From Paulinella micropora (taxonomy: Eukaryota; Cercozoa; Imbricatea; Euglyphida), in NCBI GenBank assembly GCA_009731375.1, contig BJOX01000100.1, positions 534,129 through 598,128 of the forward strand: a DNA stretch of 64,000 nt, given 5' to 3'. The notes under the pieces were generated by a model. It was not told where the DNA came from. It made no database searches and worked only from the letters and a program-made list of their open reading frames with translations. Within the stretch, counting starts at the first letter, position 1. Each line of letters begins with the position of its first letter. The position numbers and the translations under genes are program-made. Below, piece after piece: positions 15,699 through 27,264 of this stretch.

Positions 15699-16015
15699 GA
15701 AATGCAGTCAACGACTATTGCCTGTTTGCTCCTTGTCTTGTCCCACTGTTCCTTGTATGTTTTTGTATTTTGCGTCACTATTAAAAATTTTGTGTTATCC
15801 TTTGGTCCGATAGGTGAAGCATTTCACTACATACATACATTACATACATTACATACAGACATACATACATACATACATACATATACATACATACATACAT
15901 GCATAGGTGAAGCATTTGGTCTCATCCAGCGGAAGGTATGTATGTATGTATGTATGTATGTATGTATCTATGTGTGTATGTATGTAATGTATGTATGTAA
16001 TGTATGTATGTAATG

Positions 16016-16047
<32 letters not shown>

Positions 16048-16168
16048 CATGTATGTATGTATGTAATGTATGTAATGTATGTAATGTATGTATGTATGTA
16101 TGTATGTCATGTATGTCATGTATGTAGTATGTATGTATGTATGTATGTATGTACGTATGCATATATAC

Positions 16169-16225
<57 letters not shown>

Positions 16226-16271
16226 ATGTTCGGTGCTGTTAGTCCCATGTCGGTCGCGCGCCAGCTGTCCA

Positions 16272-16325
<54 letters not shown>

Positions 16326-16523
16326 GTGTGTGTCCTGCTCATGCTGTTAGTCCCCAGTCGGTCGCGCGCCTGCTGTCCAAACCGCCCATCCCTTCCGAGA
16401 AGGACAAGCAAAAATCAGACCAAAACAGCAAAGTAATTTATCTATCTACCTATCCTATATCTATCTTTTTTTCCCCTGGGGGAGGGGGGGGGGGGGGGNN
16501 NNNNNNNNATCTTGACATGCCTG

Positions 16524-16559
<36 letters not shown>

Positions 16560-16850
16560 TGTGTATATATATATATAAGTGTATATGTGTGTATATATAT
16601 ATGTCTGTATGTATGTATGTATGTATGTATGTATGTATGTATGTATGCATGTATGTATGTATATTTGCATGCATGTAGGTGCACAAGTGGGGCCCTCGCC
16701 GCTTCGAGTCGGACCGCTGGTCAGATGTGTTATGACGGAAGACAAGACCAGACAAGACCAGACAAGATAAGGCAAGGCAAGACAAGACCAGACCAGGCAA
16801 GACAAGACAAGACAAGACAAGGCAAGGCAAGGCAACTAGTACATGTGCAT
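15699..16850. repeat. CATA/TATG/GT arrays and GACAA-type pentamers
   Basis: Short unique DNA to 15825, then CATA and TATG arrays (15825-16225), (AT)n/(GT)n blocks, a poly-G run ending at a ten-base gap (16499-16508), more AT and TATG, and a GACAA/GGCAA/GACCA pentamer array (16738-16832). A unit reading TGCTGTTAGTCCCATGTCGG-TCGCGCGCC is present twice (16230, 16342). No gene. Confidence 0.9.
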
Positions 16851-17055
16851 TTCAGAGCAAGCGCAGCACAGGCATGCTTGCACCTATACATACATGATCA
16901 TGGGGCAACCTGTAAGCGCAAAAAACGATTCCACTCGGAACATATGTCTTTCTCAGTCAGTATGTAAAATATACTACCACAAGTCTGAGCATGTGATTTC
17001 AAAAGCCGTGGATCTGACAGCTTTCCCACGCTGCTTTTTCTTATCTATCGTAGCA

Positions 17056-17270
17056 TGAGAAGTTCCTAGTTCTTAACTACAATGAGCAATAACTTCAAGT
17101 GTTTCCATCTCAGCCAATGCTGGTTGCTGTCGCTTGTGCAGTCGCTCGTTGGAAAGCTCTCGTCAAGAGCTTACTAATGAGCCCAGATACAGATTCTGGA
17201 CACAAGTATTGACTGAGAACTACGCACTTCCAGTCATTGCTCATTGCAATTAAGAACTAGGGACTTCTCA
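17056..17270. mobile_element. 215 bp MITE, copy 2
   Basis: Same length and termini as 14799-15013, roughly 95% identical by eye. Here it lies in unique DNA rather than nested in another element. Confidence 0.85.
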
Positions 17271-17478
17271 ACAGAGAACAGCCAAGCCAAAAATGGCCGA
17301 TTTCTCTTACCGCGTGCAGCATGCACTCCCCAGTGATTTAGTAAGCCAAGGACTGAACTGCCACGTTTGAGGTAGTTGCAGGTGCCGAGACAGCCACCGC
17401 ATATACATATACATATACATGCATACATGCATACATACATACATTCATTCATACATACATACACATATATATATATAC

Positions 17479-17509
<31 letters not shown>

Positions 17510-17522
17510 CATATATATATAG

Positions 17523-17571
<49 letters not shown>

Positions 17572-17653
17572 GTGCTAGTGCTTCTCTGTCAATGGCTGAT
17601 GCATTTCTGCACATGCGCCTCCATCGTCTCACCCGTGAGGGGAGTACGAAGAA
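17271..17653. repeat. Unique DNA, CATA/AT and (TAA)n tracts
   Basis: 17271-17400 is unique with no recognisable gene. It is followed by CATA and AT microsatellites and (TAA)n (17526-17572), then a short unique piece up to the gap at 17654-17719. Confidence 0.85.
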
Positions 17654-17719
17654 NNNNNNNNNNNNNNNNNNNNNNNNNNNNNNNNNNNNNNNNNNNNNNN
17701 NNNNNNNNNNNNNNNNNNN

Positions 17720-17800
17720 TTCCGCAGTCCCAGCAACCTCTTGCAAGACGTCACCGAATGTGCAAGTGCATACACCAAGCGCGGTTGCTAGAGCTGCCTC

Positions 17801-17801
<1 letters not shown>
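17720..17801 (+). repeat. 82 bp dispersed unit followed by (TAA)n, copy 1
   Basis: Starts TTCCGCAGTCCCAGCAACCT at the edge of a gap, ends TTGCTAGAGCTGCCTCG and runs directly into (TAA)n. It is repeated at 18003. A microsatellite tail on a repeated unit resembles a LINE or SINE 3' end, but no reverse transcriptase or clear Pol III boxes were found, so the class is undecided. Confidence 0.6.
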
Positions 17802-17841
<40 letters not shown>

Positions 17842-18002
17842 ATATCTGAGGCGTACTGATGCAGCTAATTGCATATCCTCAACGGACATAAGCCTCCAAT
17901 ACCCTTGTTCGAGGTCCTCCACCCCCCCGTGTCAGTCTCTCGCCTGATGATCGGGGCCACCGATGGAGCTCCTGAGGGCAAGACTGCACTAAGCCGAGGT
18001 TA

Positions 18003-18084
18003 TTCCGCAGTCCCAGCAACCTCTTGCAAGACGTCACCGAATGTGCAAGTGCATACACCAAGCGCGGTTGCTAGAGCTGCCTCG
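18003..18084 (+). repeat. 82 bp dispersed unit followed by (TAA)n, copy 2
   Basis: Near-identical to 17720-17801. It is preceded by about 120 bp of unique sequence and followed, after ~35 bp (AAACCCCACCCATAACAATC..), by (TAA)n from 18119 to 18249. Confidence 0.65.
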
Positions 18085-18117
18085 AAACCCCACCCATAAC
18101 AATCTGGTGTCTGCTGG

Positions 18118-18249
<132 letters not shown>

Positions 18250-18729
18250 GTAGTCAGGTGAATGTCAAATCTCGTCATGATAGGATAGTACAATGTCCTG
18301 TCTCGAGTTCATATTGATCACTCAAAAGATGTACATACATTCATGCATGCATACATGCATACATACATACATACATGCATACATACATCATACATACATA
18401 CATACATACATACATACATGCACACTGTCATACTTTAAGGACAGGAGACAGAGATTCAGAATGGCCTAGCTTTAACATACATATATATATATATAATGTG
18501 TACATACATACATACATACATATGAACTATACATCTTGTCCGATGTCTCTGAACCGCGGTTGGCAAATCTTCTTCTTCCTTCTTTTTTTTTTGGGGTAGC
18601 GTCATTTAAGCTACACCTTATTTTCCAGAAATCATCCGATATGTATATATCAAAAGTTTAGACATGTACATTATATTATTGCTGAGGACTCCCGTTCAAG
18701 TTCTAAAGTCAGCAAAAAATTCAATCGTA

Positions 18730-18890
18730 TTTTATCGGTCACCTCCACAAAATGTGGTCAGGTTACCGATAAAACTGCATATGCGGCGCGCCAAAGTTGA
18801 CGTGTTTTGCGGGCGAGCCGTTGCGGGCTCGCCGGCCCGGCTCGCCCGCAAAACACGTCAAATTTGTGGCTAGCCGCATAATATAGTATT
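18730..18890 (+). mobile_element. Double-hairpin element, copy 4 (expanded loop)
   Basis: Same family as 1203, 13575 and 15551. The loop of hairpin 2 is lengthened by an extra GCGGGCGAGCCGTT segment, itself able to pair with the neighbouring GGCTCGCC. Tail reads CCGCATAATATAGTATT. Confidence 0.85.
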
Positions 18891-19925
18891 CTTAGTCAAT
18901 ACTAGAGCTACGATGATTCTGAAGATATCCTTGAAAATTCCTGAGCAAGGGCTTTCATTGAAACTTGGGTTGAAATGATTTCAAACGATCAAGTCAAAGT
19001 TCTTTCAAGGCTTAGAAAATATCAACTATTCCATTTCCCCCCTCTATTACCTTTTTCCCTGATTTTCCATTAAACACGCACGTTACTGTAAATTTGTGGA
19101 CAAGGTAACAAGAGTGAGCAGAGAAAACAGTGTTTGACATCCGTCCCATTCATTTCCGCCTAGCCTTCACGACTCCCGAATCAAGTCACCTTTGGTTTTA
19201 GCCTCCGAGTTAACCAATCCGACACTATCTGTTTAATGACTGTTAGTAATGTCCCGGTAAAAAGCTGGTGCCACCAGTACCAGAAAAGGTACTCTAAATG
19301 ACTGTATTAATAACTAACAATACTACTAACCGTAACTATTACTGCTAACGTATAAATTAGCAATACGGACATAACTGAGGAGGAGGTCTAATTAATTGTC
19401 CAATGAGCTTTGCTTCAAGTCTACTTTATCACCCATATCAGGCCGTTTCGTGTGTCAATTTCCAAAGGTACATCTTTTGTGTGACGTCGCCAGCTAGACG
19501 TGCGGGAATTGTTTCATTATTGTTAAATTTCTGTTTCGTGGAAGTCGCAAGCCGGTAGGAGGGGGACGTCCCGAGTGCAGGTCACAGTGTTTTCAAGAGT
19601 CAAGCAGTTGCGAAGGTTTTCTCAATTGGGTTATGAGCCTTGGAGCGTTACTGAGTTAACGGATCGCAGCAGAAGACCTTCGTTCAAGCTGTGTGGTGTC
19701 TACCTGAAGTGACCCCTTTCAGGAACGCGCGCGTTTTGAATTGCCTGTGCCCACAGCTGATCACTGTGGACACTTCTCACGCTTTACTCTGCTTGTGTGC
19801 AGCGGAAGCCCGGCAAGAGGCATAAAATAGACAGACAGAGGGTTGTTCCGGATCGTTCAGGTTGAGCGAGAGGCCCCCGGTTTGTGCCTCCGAACTGAAA
19901 GGTTATTGCCACGGTTCTTGTCTAG
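18891..19925. other. Unique intergenic / possible retroelement leader
   Basis: About 1 kb of non-repetitive DNA with no convincing ORF or RNA gene on either strand. Its 3' half precedes the gag-like gene and could be LTR or leader of that element, but no second LTR copy or primer-binding site was found. Confidence 0.5.
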
Positions 19926-20130
19926 GGGGGTGTGCTGAACGTGTTAAAATTATTTCCTTTCACACGGTTTAGAAGGACACAATGGCATAATATTTGTTGT
20001 GCTTTCTCTTTCCTGCCCTTTGGCTGAAGAGTGTGCTGAACGTGTTTGTTTCCTTGCCAAGAGGACACACTGGCATAGTATTTGTTGTGCTCTCTCCCTT
20101 GCCGACCCTTTGGCGGAAGGGAGTGTGGCC
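19926..20130 (+). repeat. Two-copy ~103 bp tandem repeat in the gag leader
   Basis: GTGTGCTGAACGTGTT ... GGACACAATGGCATAATATT ... CCCTTTGGCTGAAG is followed by a second copy from 20031 with substitutions. It lies about 500 bp upstream of the gag-like start and may belong to the element's long terminal or leader region. Confidence 0.7.
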
Positions 20131-20597
20131 CGGAGAGCCGTGAGCGAGTAGCACAAAGTGTAACTTGAATGTGGCTGTTTAGGTGGTTGTACATAAACAA
20201 CTACAAACCTTTGTAGGTCGACGAACTGACTTTGCAAATAGTGCTTCTAGTAGGTGGAAGGCTATCGTAGGTGGTAGCTGAGGTAGCCTCTGTGTAGTCT
20301 GAGCAATAGAGTCAGTGGTAGCACACGTAGGTAAAGAGAGAGAGCGTAAAGGGTACCCGGTGGTGTGGACAAGCAAACACTATTCTGTGTAGTGTGTGTG
20401 TGAGTCTGCTCGTGGCCTCTGTAGTGTCCTCTCTGTGTGGGTGTGTGTGTGGTAGCTTGCCTGTGTCTGTGCCATCAGAACAGCGTGAGCATAGTGTGAC
20501 TCCATCTCTATTTAGCAAGTAGAGAGCATAGCTGTGTGCTGTGTGTGAGAGTGTGTAAGGTGAGTGTGTGTCTGTTCGAGACCGACGGTAGTTAGAA

Positions 20598-22216
20598 ATG
20601 GCTACTAGTAAGACAGACAATGAGATCACATTCCCGGGCAAAGAAGCATGGATTCTACTGCATAGACAGGTAGTTCAAAGCTGTAATGCTAAGGCGCCTA
20701 AGGAAGTACTACAGGGTGCAGCCGCCCATAAGCAATATGTCCACCGTGAAAACGTACTAGGAATACAGCTTAAGTGTAGGGAGGTGCCTTCCTTCATACT
20801 AGCTTGGGAAGAGGTAGCTGAGTGGAGCGATTGGGCCGACTTAGACGAGGAAGTAATGAAGGAATACTTTGAGGGCAAAACCAAGGGTCCTACTCGCCTG
20901 TGGCCTATGCCAAACCCCAAACCGGCTGCTTCAGACCTAGATGAGGCGTTAGGGGTAGGGGGAGGGCAGAAAACACCAATCAAGCTTTACAAACCGGTAT
21001 TTAGCAGTCCGAAGGAGAACCAAGCCACTGAGACTGAAAAAGAAAAGGACGAGGTAGATTAAGACCGGAACACTACTGACCTCTACTCTAGTGGGTATGC
21101 TAGCAGTGACAAACCTAGGGTGTCAACTGGCAAGGGCTCAGACATAGAGGGTGACAGCAAGAGTGGGGCCTTCCGAGGGCAGACGGCCCCCTCTAAGGTC
21201 AAAACTCCACTAGGGGGTGATGATCGTGCTGGAGCACTGACACGACAGGTGATGGCCTATGACGCTAGTATACTTGCTGAGATGAACAAACAAAACGAGA
21301 GAGTGTTCAACATCATTTATGATATGCTCGGTGGTGAGGCTAAGAGTCTAGTGCGTGACTTGGCTGATCCGTAACGGCTGACCTTTGGTCAAAACCCAAA
21401 AGAACTGTGGGACAGGTTGCTAGCCCGGTACAAGAAAGCCGACCCCGCTGACGTTCAGGATAAGGTGAAGGAGCTGAATGACTTTCTCTTTACTAGTAAG
21501 CAGCAGTACGTATACGTTGGTCAGTGTGTTGACTTGAACGCTAGGCGAGACTGGTTGGCCGACTATGGTCAGCCCCAACCGACGACCGGCTGCAACAGAT
21601 AGTGAAGGACGCGTTAGTGGGTCCAAAGCAGTCTGACTCTAGGGTGAAGAAAGCCTGGCAGGCATGGGTAGAAATGGCCAAACTGAACCGAAAGCAGTTT
21701 AAGTGGGACTTCGCCGCATGGTGGACGTTCGTGCAGGATCGTGCCCTTGAATTAGACAAGAAGTTTGACCGGGCCAAAGTGACTAGTTCCACTGAGAAAG
21801 GTTTGGCAGTTCGAAAGGCCGGGAAAGGAAAGCCCAAAGACGAATGCTGGCTCTTCAGCAAAGAGGGCAATGCACTCGCGGTGCCTCGTGCCGCTACCTC
21901 CATGCTGGAGGGAAGGTGAGAGGAGTGTGCTTCCTTTGGGACAAGCAGCAGGGGGAGTGTAGGTGGGCGGACACATGCAAGTTTGAGCAAGACCCCTCCC
22001 AAACCGGCAGACACCACCAAGGGTGATAAAGCAAGAAGAGCGAAAAGAGCAAGGGGTCCAAGTGCTTTAATTGCTTCGAAAAGGGGCACATCGCCGGTAA
22101 ATGCAGCAAGAAGTGCCGGTTGTGCGGAGGCAAGCACAAGTTGAGCAAGTGCCCTGACAAAGGCCGGAAAGAGAAGGGCGAGGCAGCAAAGGGCTCTGAT
22201 GGGAAGAGGTTGGATA
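20598..22216 (+). pseudogene. Retrotransposon gag-like gene, 5' part, decayed
   Basis: One frame from ATG 20598 (MATSKTDNEITFPGKEAW) reads through two in-frame TAA codons (21060 and 21372) to about 21570. It continues after frameshifts near 21570 and 21870. The C-terminal part has two CCCH-like motifs (CTRGASCRYLH; CFLWDKQQGECRWADTC) and then a zinc knuckle CFNCFEKGHIAGKC, followed by CRLCGGKHKLSKC. The order capsid-like helical region, CCCH pair, CCHC knuckle fits a retrotransposon nucleocapsid. No protease, reverse transcriptase or integrase follows in this window. Reading is broken at 22217 by an inserted TIR element and resumes at 27260. Stops and shifts show it is a relic. The superfamily (Copia or Gypsy) is not decided. 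Confidence 0.75.
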
Positions 22217-22463
22217 AATTATTTCGTGAATGGGAATTGCTTTTTTAGGGGGGGGTGGCAACCTCCAGAGAGGGTTTTGATATGAAAATGATAGGCCCCG
22301 GATGATAAATATCTACACAACATTGTCAGGTCATAAAAATTAACGCAGAAACATTAGTCTGTGCAAGACTTCAAAAGTTATTCATACAAAACTATTCAAC
22401 CGGAACTGAAAAACAGAAACTTGATAAATCCTTCAATACCATCACAATACCATACTTAAAAGA

Positions 22464-22735
22464 AGTGTCTGTTTTGGAGCCTGACAGTGCATACATATGT
22501 ATAGTGTAACAGAAAAGAAAAGCCGGAGCAGACCCTACTCCGACTTTAAATTTGAACCATGATGTTGTTCCGAATAGATTTAAGAAGCTTTTTTTCTTAG
22601 TTTCGATCGTTCTGGTAGAGTTAGAAGTACACCCACAAAAACCCATAAAGTCGGAGTAGGGTCTACTCCGACTTTTTTTGTCTGTTGCACTATACACATG
22701 TATACACTAAGCTTCAGGATCCAAATGCAGGCAAA
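22464..22735. repeat. Inverted duplication with embedded palindromes
   Basis: Arms of about 80 bp (22464-22545 and 22650-22735) are inverse copies. Landmarks are TTTGGAGCCTGA / TCAGGATCCAAA, ATACATATGTATAGTGTAACA / TGCACTATACACATGTATA, and one GGAGTAG palindrome per arm (22524-22542, 22650-22672). The central ~100 bp is unique. Confidence 0.75.
22650..22672. repeat. Type copy of dispersed palindrome
   Basis: A perfect palindrome centred on GGAGTAGGGTCTACTCC, flanked by GTC/GAC and by A and T runs. Further copies: 22524-22542, 23324-23344, 23825-23847, 24087-24103, 25095-25111, 25731-25747, 25824-25842, 25944-25966, 26045-26062, 26753-26772, 26851-26869, 26931-26948, 27045-27065, 28026-28048 and 29216-29232. 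Copies toward 27 kb carry more mismatches. They are confined to the two TIR-element insertions. Confidence 0.85.
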
Positions 22736-23264
22736 ACCTTCACGAAAATTCAGTCGCATGTCTTGAAGTGTTGCAACCTGCCATTTTGAAACAAAGCAAG
22801 CACTAACAAAAAGTTGAAAAACTAAAAGCTTGCAGTTCATTGTGGATATACACTGATTGCTGTCTACCTTAATGTAAAACAAAAATGATTTTTACTATTT
22901 GTGAACAAATCATTCAAAACTTGCATACAGGATTTTCAACACAAGGATTCAAACTAAAAAATGCACGAATACAAGGATCGATATCAAGCAGCAAAGAAGA
23001 GAACTCAGATGATACTCTACTCCAAGCGTCCCGAACTCTATATGGACGACGAAACGCTGGGAGTAGATATTCGGTAACGCTGAAGCTTCACTGAGAGCTA
23101 AAAAATTGCATGTCAGCTTTCCTACCTGAAAGGCAATTCAGATTTCAACAGAGAAAACTTGATTTAGCGTTCGCTTTCCCGCATCAAACCGTACACAGTG
23201 TAGAGGATAACGTTTCGAAAACGATTCAATAGGGCCTACATAGACTCGACCAACTTCTGTTGCC

Positions 23265-23660
23265 TTCCAAAAAAAAAATTCTCTTTTTTAAGCTGCAATT
23301 TTCCTGTGTTTTTGAAGGAATGTCAGAGTAGGCCCTACTCGGACTCTTTTTCCTTTTTGCTTGATTTTTGGTTTTTGCTTGTTTTTCCACACACACACAT
23401 ACACACATAAAACATACACACGGTACCAATGTGGGGAATGAAAATTTCCTTGACACCAACCAAATAATCACTTTTCAGCTCCAACGCGCGCTGTTCGACA
23501 TGTTGCAAAATGAAGCACTTCGCAACCAGGTCCTTGGCCAAAGCTTCCTTTTGCATGATTTCCGCAGCTCTTTCTTGTGTTAGTTTGGTTTTGTGTTTGC
23601 TTTCGATTGATTTGTCTCTGGCTTTCTGAGTGTTACTGGGCTTCTTGGATCCTGACACCT
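23265..23660 (-). CDS. Candidate exon of TIR-element gene, unknown function
   Basis: A minus-strand frame rich in Lys and Glu (SGSKKPSNTQKARDKSIESK, then QERAAEIMQKEALAKDLV) is open over about 70 residues. It ends near a GT donor (23430-23440). A palindrome-bearing stretch follows, with a CAG acceptor about 20 nt beyond the palindrome. Predicted helical and charged; no family recognised. The upstream boundary is uncertain because the frame meets a TAA before the SGSKK segment. Confidence 0.35.
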
Positions 23661-23996
23661 TCGCTTCTTCTTAGCACAACTTTCACTGCTTTCCACTCTG
23701 CGCATGTATGTAAAGAAAAACAAGGTTGTTTTCAGTCTCATAAATCTCTTCTTTTTATTTTTAATGAGAGTCCGAATCAGATCAAAAACAAGGACGACAT
23801 TTTAGCAGTCATCACAGAAATAAAGTCGGAGTAGGGTCTACTCCGATTTTTTTAGGTTATGTAACACGAGACATCATCTGATTCACAACATCAAAAAGGA
23901 CCTTCCAGACCTCAAAATCAACCAATGAAAAACACGCGAGGCTGTATGGGAAAAGTAACGGTTTCTTTGAATGAAAAAGGCAAAAAGAATGCTTAC

Positions 23997-24064
23997 CACG
24001 TTGGCGCTCTGGATTCATACGGCTCGCTCTTTGGACAACTGAGTCCAAAATTTCCGGTTTGTTC
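23997..24064 (-). CDS. Candidate 68-nt exon of TIR-element gene
   Basis: On the minus strand a TTTTGTGACAG acceptor precedes, and a GTAAGC donor follows, a short open frame (NKPEILDSVVQRASRMNPER). The upstream intron-like sequence contains a GGAGTAG palindrome ending 22 nt before the acceptor. Short, but both splice signals are good. Function unknown. Confidence 0.4.
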
Positions 24065-24841
24065 CTGTCACAAAATATTATTTGCAGGAGTAGGGTCTAC
24101 TCCGACTTTTTTGTGTGTGAAAAGCCGAGACATCAGAAAAGCTTGAAAAAGACACAAAAAGAAAGGAAAAGTTACCATGCTTTTTTCACGTTTTTCTGTT
24201 TAGCACTCCAATGGTTGGTATTGAGAGCTGAGAGCATAGAGAAAAAGCAGTACTGCTGCTGATCTTCATCAACGCCCGCATTTTCGAGCTCCTCTTTGCT
24301 TGCAAATTTCAATGCTCTCCACTGGGCTAACAAGCTGCACACAAAATCAAGGCCCAGTGAATTCAGCTTCTTGGTTTTGTAGAGGGACCATAATCACATC
24401 AAAAGCAACGACGGAAGTGTACCAGTCTTGACAGAAACCAAAAAAAATGACTCTCCAGAGATCAAAATTTTGGGTTGTGTGACACGATACATCATCACAA
24501 CTCAAAAAAATGACCGTCCAGACATCAAAATTCTGGGTTGTGTCAAAAAACATGGGGCGCTGTATGGGAAAAATAACGGTTTTGTCAACAACAAGAGGCC
24601 GAAAAGTACCTTTGGCCACTCTTCCGGAACACCGTTAACATCAATTGATCTCCAACCTGGGCTTGGAGGCCTGAAATCTTGGGACTGGACGTCATAACTT
24701 TTAACACAAACCAAAAAAATTGCAAATTTGGATTCAAAATTTAGGAAAAAAAAACCAAAAAAAACAACAAACAAAAACATTTTGCTGAAAGAGCTAGTTT
24801 CAAAGAGAAGTGATTGATACAAAATTATAGAAGTGCCATAC

Positions 24842-25502
24842 CACTTGCAGGAGTGGCAAATAATCTTGGTCGTAAATTCAGTTGGATCGAACAGTATCTT
24901 CTCGATGTCTTTTTCAGTGTCCAACTGGACCTGCCCTGCTCCCGCTTCCATGGGTTTGATGTTCCACCTCATTTCAGCGCCGTTCGGTCGGCCCTTGCGA
25001 GGTTGCCCGGGAAGCACAGCGATCGTCATCTGGGTTTTTTTTGCCTGGAACAAGGGACTCCTTTGCCTGTGAACGCACACAAATCAAAAACATAGGAGTA
25101 GACCCTACTCCGACATTTTTTTTTTTTGTGATAAAAAAAATCGAGGTTAAAAATTTACCTTTGCACGCCCACGGCCCGCTGCGGCTGTTCTTGCGACAGG
25201 AGGTGCTCTCTGCTTGGCCTCCTTACCAGCTGCTTTGAAACCACCTCGTGTTCTCGGCATCGGCATGCAATTACACCTGATACCAAAAAATAAAGCATCG
25301 CGTCTTCTCCTACACCCAGTTCTCTAGCACGCAGGCACAGGTTGTCAATCAGTAGTGCTTTTTCCATGTCTAGTTCCAGCATCCAGTCTTTCTCTTCTCC
25401 ATCAATATTTTCGGACTCACAAAAAAATAATAGCGAGAGCCTTGGACCACAAGATATCGGGAAACACATACATTTGCATTCATGCAGCCACGTCGACGAC
25501 AT
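24842..25502 (-). CDS. Two-exon candidate gene segment of TIR element
   Basis: Minus-strand exon 25158-25502 ends at GTAAATTTT. Exon 24842-25079 begins after GCGTTCACAG. The long frames of both ORFs join in phase (two leftover bases plus one) across a 78-nt intron that holds a palindrome 28 nt before the acceptor. The downstream exon reads MTIAVLPGQPRKGRPNGAEM and on to LDTEKDIEKILFDPTEFTTK, with a terminal CHSCKW before a GTATGG donor. An alternative frame gives a small basic protein beginning MPMPRTRGGFKAAGKEAKQR. No family recognised; it could be the element's own DNA-binding or transposition protein. Confidence 0.45.
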
Positions 25503-26154
25503 TGAAACAAAACATGAGCTTGATTTTGCAACTTTAGCAACAACTGTTCTGGGTGATTCCTGTCATGAACCAGTTGTGCTTCGAGATGGTGGACTGGAAG
25601 ACGAGCAGCACGTACCTGAGCCCCATCGTGATCAAGAAGAGAAAAAATCATGTCGATTGCGAAGGTAAAAAATATCTTCATAAACGTTTCAGAAATGTTT
25701 TCACCATATTATCTTGTTTTTTATTTCTTCAGAGTAGGGTCTACTCTAAATTTTTTTGTTATGTGAACCTTATTAATTTATTATACACTCCTTTCAGTCT
25801 TGAACTTAGTATTTTGATCATCTCGGACTAGGGCCTACTCCGACTTTTTTTTTATAGATACGTACTGATTTGAAATGAAATTTTTTAATTTTTCTATTGA
25901 AAACATAAATATAATTTGTTATTTTTATTTATCACTAAAAAAAGTCAGAGTAGGGTCTAATACGACTTTATGTGTTTGTGTTGCATGCCAAAATTAAAAA
26001 AAAAATCTTATTTTCCGCAATTTTCAGGTGATTTTGAAGAAATGTAGTAGTAGACTCTACTCCGACTTCTTTTTAACAGTACAGAAAATTTACTACAAAA
26101 ATGTCAAGAAAATATAAAAATTAGTAGACACACTCTGAATTTTTAGTCTAGGAT

Positions 26155-26650
26155 GCAAGTAAACAACTTGAAACAACTTGAAACAACTTAAAACAACTTG
26201 AAATAAGTTGAAATCAGTTATCAACAACTTGAAACAACTTGAAAATAACTTGAAAACAACTCTAAATAACTTGAAAAAAACTTGAAATAAATTGAAATAA
26301 ATTGAAATAAATTGAAATAATTTATGAAGAACTTATAAACAACTTGAAACCACATGAAACAACTTGAAACAACTTAAAAACAACTTGAAAACAACTTGAA
26401 AATAACTATGAATAGCTTGAAAGAACTTGAAACAACTTAAAATAATTTACAATAACTTGAAGTACCTTGAAATAAGTTGAAATAACTTAGAAATAACTTA
26501 GAAACAACTTGAAACAACTTGAAACAACTTAAAATAACTTGAAAATAACTGTAAACAAACTTGAAACAACTTGAAACAACTTGAAAATCAATAGAAAATA
26601 TGAAACAACTTGAAAAATCTTAAAATAACTTCTAAATTACTTCAAGTTAT
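26155..26650 (+). repeat. Degenerate 11-bp minisatellite
   Basis: About 45 imperfect copies of AACTTGAAACA with A-insertions (AACTTGAAAACA, AACTTAGAAATA). Internal to TIR-element copy 1; no ORF. Confidence 0.9.
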
Positions 26651-27264
26651 TTATAGTTACTTTATTACACAGAAAAAACTAAGAGTAGTGTGTATTTCTA
26701 GTTTTTATATTTTCTTAATATTTTTATGATAAATTTTCTGTGCTTTTGAAAAGTCAAAGTAGAGTCTACTCCTATATTTCTTCAAAACCACAGGAAAATT
26801 AAGTGAAAAAAAGATATTTTTTTTTAGTATGCAACACAAACACATAAAGTCAGATTAGACCATACTCTGAATTATTTTCTGTGATGCATAAAATAGTTTT
26901 GTTATAGTAACACACACACACACACAAAGCTGTGTAGTGCCTACTCTGATTTTTGAAAATTATGTACACTATAGTCAACATAATGTTTCCTGCATAATGT
27001 ACTGCCTCTCATTCACTGCAATTATTTGCACACACAAAAAAAAATCAGAGTAGAGTCTACTTAGACTTTTCAAAATTGTGTACACCATAGTCAATCCAAC
27101 ACAAAAAAATCAAATTATGTATTTCTATCAATCTTTGTGTTAGTAACACACTAAGTATCACACAACTGCCTTTTGGAAGCAAAAAACGAACTTTTCTTGA
27201 TTTTTCCCATTCCATCCTACCCCCCCCTAAAAAAATCAATTCCGAAACACAAAATAATTATTCA

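Larger units (their letters stand above)
22217..27259. mobile_element. ~5 kb TIR element, copy 1
   Basis: Left end AATTATTTCGTGAATGGGAA-TTGCTTTTTTAGGGGGGGG is matched in inverse by the right end (AATTATTTTGTGTTTCGGAA-TTGATTTTTTTAGGGGGGG). The gag-like gene is interrupted exactly here. The interior contains fourteen palindromes built on GGAGTAGGGTCTACTCC, a ~500 bp array of an 11-bp repeat (26155-26650), a large inverted duplication (22464-22735), and minus-strand exon-like frames between 25680 and 23280. No transposase domain was recognised. The right ~190 bp is homologous, in inverse orientation, to the left end of copy 2 at 27822. Target duplication is unclear. Confidence 0.75.

Noticed and set aside
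17860-17960. tRNA-like B box (TTGTTCGAGGTCC)
   Set aside because: No matching A box, anticodon arm or acceptor stem; not enough for a tRNA or SINE call.
20598-21602. Alternative genetic code reading TAA as sense
   Set aside because: Other genes in the window end normally at TAA or TAG, and the gag relic also has frameshifts, so decay is simpler.
22392-23094. ORFs at the left of the TIR element
   Set aside because: Short, overlapping the inverted duplication on opposite strands, with no splice or domain support.
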